A stretch of 64,000 nt of DNA from Daphnia pulex. Taxonomy: Eukaryota; Arthropoda; Branchiopoda; Diplostraca; Daphniidae. The position numbers and the translations under genes are program-made. Below the pieces are notes generated by a model. That model was not told where the DNA came from. It saw nothing but the letters and a program-made list of their open reading frames with translations, and ran no database searches. The stretch's first letter is position 1; the number at the start of each line of letters is the position of its first letter. The stretch is taken from the NCBI RefSeq assembly GCF_021134715.1, contig NC_060023.1:9734001-9798000 (forward strand), in the 5' to 3' direction. Shown one piece after another: positions 51,191-61,182 of this stretch.

Positions 51191-51996
51191 TTGACTCGGA
51201 GAAATCAGAACTTTGAACTCGGATTCAGGAACTGGATCTGAGCTTCCCCAGTTCCACCTAATTAAGAAAGGAAACTAAAGGAAATTATACTGCAATGATC
51301 CGATTGCTTCTAACCTTACCTCTCGGTCAGATTTCAGCAAGTGAACAGTTACATACCATCCGTGTTTCTGTATTGCCTTTAAGAGCATAAACCCAGGAGC
51401 AAGATGAGAAAGGAGACGACTCGAGTTTCAAAAGAAACCCATACAATCATCTTGACCCTGGACGGAAAGTGGTTCGACGCGTTTCGTGAGAATCGTGAAT
51501 TAAAGCCGAAAGGGTGTCAACAGATATCTGTGAAACAGATGCAGAATGGATATGGTACTAATTTTAGCAATGCGTGGGAGCTGTTAACCTGTAATACGCC
51601 TCCGTTATACTATCAAGAGACAACTACATACTCAAGTGCCATATTCCCTCGGCCCAAAAGGATTAGAATTACTCGGAAAACCTAAATAAAGATTTCTTTC
51701 TCAAATATAATTTGACAACTGAATAGACTTTCACATGTTTTCTTACAACTTGACATTTATCACGTACAAGTTCACTTTCATTTCAGATTTAGCAACATCC
51801 ATAGATGGAAGATGGATGTTCAGTGCCATTCACAGACTGCTGTTTTCTTCACCGACACGAAAGAAAGCCCAACTGTGTCAAAGCAAATACGGGGAGAAGA
51901 ATTACCAATATATAAAGGTAGGGTACAAAGCAAAGTTCCATAAGGGCTGTTGGCACTGGCCAAGAATAAGACATTTACATTTGGATGTGCCGTAGA
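51191..51996 (+). other. stretch with open plus-strand frames, no confirmed gene
   Basis: A 93-codon frame (51404-51685) and an 86-codon frame (51735-51995) are open. Part of the second (from about 51787) follows a good acceptor and ends near AAAG|GTAGGG. No shared family, and the frames do not join convincingly. They may be exons of the same weak gene as 50914-51190 or its 3' UTR. The STARD7 stop lies immediately to the right on the other strand. Confidence 0.25.
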
Positions 51997-53932
51997 CTAT
52001 GCATAAACTGGGCTTCTAGCTAAAAACTGGGTATTATCGCTACAATAATTGGGAGCAGTTGAGCTGACGGGAGAATTAGAGATGGATGGGGAATCGTTAA
52101 CAGTGGGGCTGACGGGAGGAGTCGGTGTCATTTTAACAGTTTCACCCTGAGAATCGGTCGATTCCTGATTTACATTCGTGTCTGCTAAATCCGCAGTCAT
52201 TTTTGAATCGCGTGACGTCGGAGACTGGAGGGGGCCACTGAGAATAGAGGACTGATTTTGCTTTTCTGCTGAAGTTGACTCAGCTTCCACAATGACAGGG
52301 GATGATATGTCTCCTTGTGTTGTAACTGGCTCCGGTAGTTTAAGATCTTCTTCGGTCAGAGTTGATGTTGCTTCAACAATAGTCACTGACGATATCTCTT
52401 CCTGGATTTTAACTGGTTGCCCTGACGATGTCATCTCATCACCGGAGGGCAGCTCTATTGTAATCATTTCCTCAATGTCGACGGACGTCACTACATTTCC
52501 TCGATTTGCTTCTATCTGAGCTCGAAGGCAGTGCATCAGAGCGGGTTCAGGACTGTCTAAATCGGTTACTTGACTAGCCGCTTCACTCAATTTGCCCACA
52601 AAATTTGGAAGTCCTGAAAATGAGAGCATCAAAAAGTGAAATTTCTTTTACTCCCTAAAATTATACAATAAAATATACCTGTCATGGCAACCCAAGTCGA
52701 GACCGAGGAAGGGATAGACAAACCAGGGTTATCGAAGTATGTCAGAACAAATTCAGTGCCAGGCTGGAAATAATTTAAAACACGGTATAGATTAAAAATA
52801 CACTGGGAAAATTTTAATAGACAAATCTTACTTTTTCAAAATCAATGAATGGTTTTACTACCATATAACTCCAGTACTCTGTGACTCGATGCACTGATTT
52901 GTTGACTGGGATTGAAGGATGAGATGTGGCCAAACTAGATATAACACACACATTTTCTTTGGGAATGAATGTCAGCTTCCTTTCGAACACATAATCACGA
53001 TTTGCAAATGGTTTCTAAAATAAAAAATGATAAAACCTTTTGTTAACAGGACATTTGATAACAAGACTTTAATAAAGGTTACCGGCCACCGCATTTCCCA
53101 ATAGACTAGATCAGTATTAGTTTCTTTATTTTCTTCTATAATCTTGAGTTGAGTTGCTGATGTATCCCACTGCTTCCTGAAATTAGTGTCGAGTTGGGCA
53201 CGGAGAAAATCCATGGCTTTTACCGTTTCAAAACGTGCATACACTGCAAAAAGAAAAATAACATTAAAGGTAATTTTTCATCCATGTTGCAAACAAAATG
53301 TGCTACTTACTTTTGTATGCATACAATCCTTTGTAAGTCTCATGCTCCTTTCTCCATACCAGAGTATTTGATCTTTCGATAAATGGTTTCCAACCATCTA
53401 CTTCTGTGTTTGAAGGTTTACTATCTGGGCAGGTGCAGTAAATAACACCTGGTATTTTCTGATCAATTCGTAGTCGTTTTTGACATGACTTGCAAGTAAG
53501 AGTTTCAAGTGTCAATTGCTTTATGAAAGCCACATCACTAGCAAGATCTTCAATCTGCTCGTCCCGCAGAAAGCTGTCTTCCCAGTTGTAGACAGAGAGG
53601 CATGTGGCACTAAGTAGCATATCTCTATTTTTGGTAACTAAACGTCCAAAGTCTACAAGCACTACCTGAATTAGTCTGTTTTCCAGAAGGGTACCAAATA
53701 CTGAATTTCTGGTACATCTTCCAAGCTTGAATAAAGATCTTAAATTACGATCAAAGGCACGGAATAGGCGAGCTCCAAAGGCGCTGAGAAATGGATTTGG
53801 TCTACTATTAGTGCTATCGCTCGAAAGGCTTCGATTTAATAACATCGACTCTTGATTCAGAGAAATTTTCGATGGTATGCATTGCTTTAACATAACATTT
53901 GAGCGTGCGTAAGCTTGGCGAAAGTTCCACAT
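51997..53932 (-). CDS. STARD7: StAR-related lipid transfer protein 7
   Basis: This is a START-domain protein that moves phosphatidylcholine to mitochondria in vertebrates. Five exons, 53932-53311, 53243-53083, 53014-52832, 52763-52679 and 52613-51997, give 555 aa, longer than the human protein (about 370). The basic N-terminus (begins MWNFRQAYAR) is a plausible mitochondrial targeting sequence. The START domain spans about residues 178-375: it opens at GWKPFIERSNTLVWRKEH, then QLDTNFRKQWD, RDYVFERKL, and DNPGLSIPSSVSTWVAMTGLP. The C-terminal 180 residues are Ser/Thr/Pro/Glu-rich and look disordered; the last residues (SPVYA) resemble the IEYA end of the human protein. An extra CxxC...CxC group (C147, C150, C166, C168) lies just before START. 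Confidence 0.92.
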
Positions 53933-54205
53933 TTTTCAAATTAAACGAAGGTATATACTGATTTTTTTTCAAATTCAAACCATTAGGCCGTGGTTTTCAT
54001 TTTTCTAATTTAATAAACAAACCGGATAAAGATAAACGAACTTTCACACATGGCTATCGTCGCCTGCTAAATAATTAATGCGTAGTTGCCACATCAGTCA
54101 GATTTCAGCCGGCGGGAAATGTATTGAAATTTGAAATCGAAACATTTTTTCAAACTTTTAAAGTAGCATTTTGATTATTGATAGATTAATGCACATATTT
54201 TCCAC

Positions 54206-55198
54206 TTATATCGATGTGGGTGAATTTGCACTGAAAACCCCAACCGTCTTTTGATTTTGTTCAAGAACGAAAACGGCCACACCGTCAAATTGGTCGTTCC
54301 GCTGCTGTTGTACGTGCTGGGATCCAATGGCTCGGATGTAAAACTGGAACGTCTCGTTAATCATCATCGGATTGGATATAATCTCGTTGATTCGAAGGAT
54401 ATTTCCATCAATAACTAGGCCATCTTTCATTATGTCCGATGTGCCTAGCTCATCAGTTATATGGCACGTTTTATTGGTGTCCTCAACGTTGATAACTTGA
54501 ATAGCCGAACTATTTAGACCCGTAACATTGCCTATCATACAATTTTTTATTGTGTTATTATGTAAGCGTAAATATAGAGATTTTTATTTTCAAGAGATTC
54601 CAACAAACCTTGAACATGAATAGAATCGAGAGGGGTTGCCTGATAAATGAGGATTTCTCCGGCAAGTTCAAATTCGGGTGACTGAACTGGGCACTTCCAC
54701 GCATAAGCTTCGTTTACCTTATTTAAAAAAAACCGTTCTCCCTTATCAACATATATGATTCTTTTTACAAGGTTAATTAACGCTTACTTTGATGCACTGC
54801 GGAACTTGATTCCAATTCCAATAAGGAGGTGAGTCGCACGTGATGTAATGTGTGGATTGACCGTCTGAGAAAACGTAACCAGGTAGGCACACTACCGTAC
54901 CATCCTCGTAAGACACAGCAGTGTTGGGTTTTGGCGTTCCATCACGGCAATAAGCTGTTTATACAAAAGTTCATAATATTTTTAAATAGTATAGGTTTAA
55001 CGAATAATTACAGAAACTCATTTGCTTCACAATAAAAAATCTACTTCATCAATGCTCTAGAAAAAAAGGAAACCTAATGATGAAGAAATTGAAGACTTGT
55101 AACTAACTTGTTTTGTCGACGATTATGAATATTATGGCAGCCAGAGCGATAGCTACCGAGGCTGTCAAACTGAAGTAGAGCACTTTTGTCGTCACCAT
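54206..55198 (-). CDS. membrane-anchored single sushi (CCP) domain protein
   Basis: Four exons, 55198-55108, 54954-54788, 54717-54609 and 54531-54206, give 230 aa. Residues about 6-27 form one hydrophobic segment (LTASVAIALAAIIFIIV) close to the N-terminus with a Lys before it. It could be a signal anchor (type II, C-terminus outside) or an uncleaved signal peptide. Exon 2 encodes one sushi/CCP domain with four cysteines: YCRDGT, VVCLPGY, ITCDSPP, then the W and the final Cys in WNQVPQCIK. The remaining 140 residues match no domain I recognise and contain several NxS/T sites (NVT, NSS, NKT, NET), which supports an extracellular location. The gene ends 273 nt upstream of the STARD7 start on the same strand. 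An adhesion, receptor or immune recognition role is possible but not shown. Confidence 0.8.
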
Positions 55199-57143
55199 CT
55201 AATAAAATCAAATACAACATTCAAATAGTGACAGTTCAGTATACAAAGCAGTTCACGAAAACGCCTACCTTGAATGCTAATGGATTGTTTGTTCTTCAGC
55301 AAAAACAAATAACAGAATCTCAATTACTAAACTGTGTCTATAGTCTCTGAACGATTAGAAAGGTGTGTCGTCGATTGCAGCCAAATACGCACTCATATCA
55401 TACGCACTCACAAGGTGCTGATAAGTATGAAATAGATTACGATCCTGTGCACGCAACATAAGTTCACCTTTTTCAAATGACAGTGATAAAAACGAAGAAG
55501 GTACCGGAGACTTCAAATGGCAGAAGGATTTCACGCTTGTGGTTATATAAATGTTGTAAAAGTTTTTACGATGCAACAGATAAAAACAAAATCTTTTTAC
55601 ATCTTGATTAAAGGGACATCCAATTTCCCCCTAGCAAGATAAACACATTTGTTATGCTCCGCACAAAATTTCAAAAAGCTGTACGACGCAACAACCAAAA
55701 GTTGTAGCTAAAAACGTTGCCGGTCTCTGAGGGATGGCCGGAGGGGAAACATTTTTTGGGCTTCGCACGACCTTTTATTTTGCGAATAGTATACTTGTTT
55801 CGAAGAATGAAATGAAATCAAATCATTCCCATGTGCATTTGAGTGATGAGTGCAAGTGTTCTTAAAGTCTTTTGATAGAAAGATTAGAATTGCTTAATAT
55901 GCCACTTATTCAATTAAGATAAAGTGTTCCTTCTAGAAAAGGTAAGCTGGCTGAAACCAGGCTGAAACTGATTGGGTCAAATTGTCTTCTGTGTAGACGA
56001 AAATTTTTTATTGGGGTTTTTTAACTACTATTTATAGAAAGAGTCATTATTTATCTATAAATCCATTGTAATAGGTGGAAATAGATTCACTGACTAAATG
56101 GTCTACAACAGTGGAAGGGCCAGTGGAAGGGCCAATTTGTTGCAGCCATGTGGCTGAAAGTTAACAGTGATTCAACCTTTTAGCTTGATCACGGCTTGAC
56201 TGCAACATTAAATGGTATTAAATTTAAGCTTGCTTTTATTTGCATAATATCTAGTGAACTTGAACTTAATGTATAATTTTTCAACCAGAGTCCATGTCAT
56301 GTCTCATGTGAACGCTTTCAGCCAATGTGGTCCTCTGATTCATTTTCGATTGCTGGTAGCCTACCAGCTGGTACTCTACCACACAAAATATCTAATAAGG
56401 TAAGTGCAAAATACTCAAGTTGGCTAAGATTTTCTATTGGATATTTTGTTATTTATTAGAAAAAAAAGTTTAGAATGGGAAAACATTGTAAATGTTCATC
56501 ATAGAAAATGAAAAGGGGAATCTTTAAGGGCTATACGTACTGATAGTCGCTTACTATTATTACGTTATACTACATTTCGAGGGTTAAGAAACACATTGAT
56601 TTATATGGTCTTTTGGATTGCTATTCTTATAACATGCAGATGCTATCTATAACAGTTGTAGACCATTTAAAGATTTTCTTTGAAAACAAAACAAACGATC
56701 ATTAAGTCATTAGAAAGACGATGGAAAACTTTTGATAAGCTTGCCAAACGTTATAACTACGATGCGTTTTGTGCGTTCTCGACCACATAAACCGACTTAA
56801 ACTGTATATACTCCCTCTTGTTATCTAGAGTAAACCGTCATGTTTGCCTCAACCAAACGGCAGCCTAAATAATATCCAGAGATGCCAAGAAGTCCATCTG
56901 GAGTTAATTGTGGCTTCCGCAAGAAATGGTAAAATATTTTTTTTCCGGAATAGAGTTTAAAGGTTTTTATCCTCTGACCTGTATGTATTCAGAAACCAGT
57001 TCATTCGGGCCTATTCGCTTCAGAACTGGGCGTTTCTCATCTGACAATACGAACAAAAGAGGCTGGCTCAAGAGGAATCGTCTTCAGAACGACGGTAGAC
57101 TGTGGCGTGACAAGTGATCCTTAACTTCCTTCTACATCGAAAC
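55199..57143. other. intergenic stretch between divergent sushi and TPS genes
   Basis: It should contain the promoters of both genes. A splice donor (AAATG|GTAAAATA) at 56928 and an acceptor before about 56993 suggest a 5' UTR intron for TPS. A perfect 12-nt tandem duplication (CAGTGGAAGGGC) lies at 56109-56132. A 73-codon minus frame at 55355-55576 has no recognisable domain. Confidence 0.45.
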
Positions 57144-60100
57144 ATGGAACTCAACTTTCCACAAGAACTCAAGTCCGGGATTGAATGGAATCCTTCTCGA
57201 GAAAGGCTCATCGTCGTCTCTAATAGACTTCCGTTTGTTCTCAAACGCGACGAGTCAACCGGAAAGCTAATACGGAAATCAAGGCAAGTCAAACTTGTAT
57301 GTTATTTTCTTAGATGTAGGTACAAGTGGCGTATAATGATTCAATAACGTGTTATAATTACATTTCAAAATTATAATCACATTCCTGGACGGTCGTTTTG
57401 ATCTCTCATACTGCTTAACTTAAATAAGAAAGAGTTGAAAATCTAACTTGTAGGATACCTTCCTTGTATGGGATAACTGTTAAACGTCCCCAAAGCGCCC
57501 CAGGAAAGCGATACAAAATTGTAACCTTTTTACGACCTACCCCAAAGTCCGACAATATGGAGAAAACCTACCTCAACATTTAAAAATATATCCAGGCCAA
57601 GCCCACGGCAATGTATTTTTACCCTCGACTACTAGCCTAGATGGTAATTGGATAAGCCCGAAGAAATTCTAGGGGGAAAACCCATAGAATTTCAAAAGAA
57701 TGTGCTATATCACACCCTATATGCGTTCTTGTATATTGTTAATAAGCCGCCACCTCGAAATGAAATAAATTTTAGAATTTGCCAAGATAATGAAATAAAA
57801 CTTCAATATTTAGTGCCGGAGGTCTTGTGACAGCCGTTGCTCCGGTGGTTGTTGACTGTGGCGGTCGTTGGGTAGGCTGGACAGGTGATTGCACGCTTAG
57901 CGTCGACGACGAAATTCCGGAAGCGTCTGAAGAGGATACTACTCCGACGGCTGGTCTGCTGAAACACCAGGTAAATCAGGCTTTAAGATCTCGTTTTCTG
58001 ATCAACTTAATTGAATCGATGTATTTTTCAGGTTGTTCCGGTGTATTTGAATCAACAGCAATTTAATTCGTATTACAACGGATGCTGCAATGGAACGCTC
58101 TGGCCTCTCTTCCACTCCATGTCCGACCGAGCAGTTTATTCTAGCGAATATTGGCAGGTAAACGAAAAATAATAATTTAAAATTTAACTTCCTGCCAACA
58201 GATCAAATACGTTAAATGATTCAGGATTACATTCAAGTCAATCAACTATTTGCTGACAAGACATTGGAAGCGATGGAGTTGTCAAAAAAAGAGGGGCCGG
58301 ACATTGTTCCGCTTATCTGGATCCACGATTATCACTTGACTTTGATGCCATCCATTTTGCGTCAGGTATGTAACAGGCTGTCAATAATGTATAGCTGTCA
58401 ATAGGGTATGTCAATCATAACAAGCTCATTTTATCACCTGGCTCATGTCTTAGGCATTGAGTGAGAAGAACTCTAACGCTCTTTTGGGATTTTTTCTGCA
58501 CATTCCGTTTCCGCCATGGGACATTTTCCGACTGCTGCCATGGGACGATGAAATTTTGCTCGGATTGCTCGGTATGTTCCTAAAAAAATGTTAATGACGA
58601 CGTTAATGTGATTTTTTTATATTTTCCTCATTTATCCCCAGGTTGCGATATGATTGGATTCCACATCGAGGATTACTGCATTAATTTTATGGATTGCTGC
58701 CATCGTCGTCTGGGTTGTCGCATTGACAGGAAGAATCTCCTTGTCGAATACGGAAACCGCCTAGTTAAAATTGCCGCTCTACCGATCGGCATCCCATTCG
58801 ATAGGTTGGACAGTGAATTATTTGGAATTTAAAATATTTCTCTGTAACCAATCTTTTTCTTAATGTCACAGATTTCAGAGGATGGCGGAAGAAGCGCCTC
58901 GTTTAGTGAAGGAAAAGAGACAGAAGATAATTTTGGGTGTCGATCGTTTAGATTACACCAAAGGCCTGGTGCATCGCCTTAAAGCCTTTGAGCGATTTCT
59001 GGAGAAACATCCGGAACACATTGAAAAGGTTGACTTTTGAACTGTGACCAACTTATTGTGTGTCCGTTTTTATAGAGCGACAAATCTGTGGGTTTGTTTT
59101 GTAGGTTATTTTTATCCAGATAGCCGTTCCGTCGCGGACGGATGTCAAAGAGTATCAGGAGCTCAAGGAAGAGATGGATCAAGTGATTGGGCGCATCAAC
59201 GGACGCTTTTCGACGGCCAACTGGTCGCCAATCCGCTACATTTACGGATGTGTCTCCCAGGTAATCCAGACTTTTGTTTTTTTAGATAATAGGAAGAGAA
59301 AAGAGGATAATAATATTAAAATCTGACCCAAAGGCTGAGCTGGCAGCGTATTACCGAGACGCTTTCATCGCCATGGTAACACCGCTTCGGGACGGGATGA
59401 ATCTTGTTGCAAAAGAATTTGTTGCATGTCAGATCGAAGAGCCGGGAGTGCTTATCTTGTCTCCGTTCGCTGGTGCCGGCGAAACTATGCAGGAAGCTCT
59501 TCTCATCAATCCGTACAAGATAGATGACGTGGCTGAATTAATTTGCAGCGCTCTGGAAATGCCCCGCGATGAACGCGAGGTTCGCATGAAAAATCTCCGC
59601 CGTCGAGAAAAGTAAATCATAACACCCCTTTATATGTTTTAATTCATTTTAATTGGATTTATTGAATCATTAGAGTGAATAATGTGGACGCCTGGGCCCA
59701 AGCGTTTCTGAAGACCATACGGAGCACCACTTGGATGGATCCGGAGTCGAATTCGAAAACAGGATCTTGTTTGATGTCATCGGCCATGGACGATTATGAT
59801 GAGTATCTATCCAAATACGTAGGGAATGCTGAAAAGCTAGCTCTCCTCCTGGACTATGACGGGACTCTTGCTCCGCTAGCACCTCATCCAGATTTGGCCA
59901 TTTTACCCAACGAGACTCGCAAGATTTTGCAGCGACTTAGTAACTGCCCGGATGTCTACGTTTCAATTATTTCCAATCGCAGCGTCGATAATGTCAAGAA
60001 GATGGTTGGAATAGAGAACATCACTTACGCGGGCAAGAACGGTCTCGAAATTCTCCATCCGGATGGGACAAAGTTTGTTTATCCACTGCCGGTCGAGTAC

Positions 60101-60855
60101 GAGGACAAAGTTCGTTGTCTTCTTCGTAAACTTCAAGAAGAGGTCTGTCATGACGGGGCCTGGGTGGAACACAAAGGTCTTCTACTGACCTACCACTACA
60201 GGTAATGGCTCATTTGCTTCAAGTTTAAATTTGACGCTGCGATTTAATTAAAAATAATGACGATTATATCTTATAGTGAAACTGTCATGCATCTCCGAAC
60301 TGGGTTGATCAAACGGGCACGAGAACTGATTGAAAGCGCTGGTTTAGTCTGCACTACGGCTTATTGCGCCCTGGAAGCTAAACCTCCGTCTCAATGGAAC
60401 AAAGGCCAAGCAGCGCTTTACATTTTGCGGACGGCATTTGGGGTGGACTGGGAAGAACGCATCCGGATTGTCTACGCTGGCGATGATTTCACAGATGAAG
60501 CGGCTATCAAGGCTCTGAAAGGTTTATGAAACGCCAAATAACTAGATATTTAGATCAATTCTTTTGAAGGAAGAAATTGAGATATCGATCGATATTGGTT
60601 GGACAAAATTGATAGTATTTCAATAATCGATTACGTACAGGATTGGCGGCAACGTTCCGTGTTACATCAACGCTGGCAGTGAAGACGGCGGCGGATCGAC
60701 GTCTGGCCAACAACGATTCGGTATTGCGGATGCTTAAATGGATCGAAAGTCATATGACAAAACGCAAACCTCGCCTATCATCGCGATCTTCGTCTTCTGT
60801 ACTGGAGGCGATGGATGAAGTCCATCAAGCTCCATCAAGTCCGTCATCTGCATAA
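57144..60855 (+). CDS. Tps1: trehalose-6-phosphate synthase with fused phosphatase domain
   Basis: The enzyme makes trehalose 6-phosphate from UDP-glucose and glucose 6-phosphate, and the C-terminal domain is of the phosphatase family. Twelve exons: 57144-57283, 57814-57970, 58032-58157, 58225-58365, 58454-58571, 58642-58804, 58872-59028, 59105-59260, 59334-59611, 59674-60201, 60277-60521, 60641-60855, for 807 aa. The GT20 domain (about 20-500) shows [50 protein letters not shown] and [17 protein letters not shown]. The TPP (HAD) domain follows with the Asp motif [16 protein letters not shown] and GDDFTDEAA. Within it ISNRS replaces the usual ISGR, and YAGKNGLEI replaces the usual GNHGLEI, so phosphatase strength is uncertain. 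Intron 1 has a GC donor (AAG|GCAAGT), forced by the reading frame. Confidence 0.96.
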
Positions 60856-61182
60856 CTCGTTGCATATTTGGCATTTATTTTATTACTAGGGGCATAAAAT
60901 GAATGGCAAAAAATACTAATGCTAATGAAACTAGCACGAGTTTGTAGATGAGAAAAGGGATCTCTAGCCAGATCTTTGATTTTCATCTTTTCGATTAAAA
61001 TACATCAACGAGATCTGATCATATAACAAGGTTCCGTATAGGCCTGCAAGATTTTATCTTTTCATCCTTGGCACACTATCATTACAAGAGACTTAAGTCT
61101 CCGTGATAAGAGAGGTAAGTGTGATAAGACGACAAGATTTTATTAAAATTTAGCATGGAGACAAGCAGTCGTGACAAGTACC
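60856..61182. other. short intergenic region between TPS and Vav
   Basis: TPS 3' UTR and Vav leader. An acceptor-like TTTAG lies just before 61154. An upstream ATG at 61155 opens a 13-codon ORF that stops at 61196, overlapping the Vav start codon in another frame. Confidence 0.55.

Noticed and set aside
57284..57347. Extension of TPS exon 1 to the GT at about 57297
   Set aside because: It shifts the next exon out of frame and breaks the conserved GGLVTAVAP segment.
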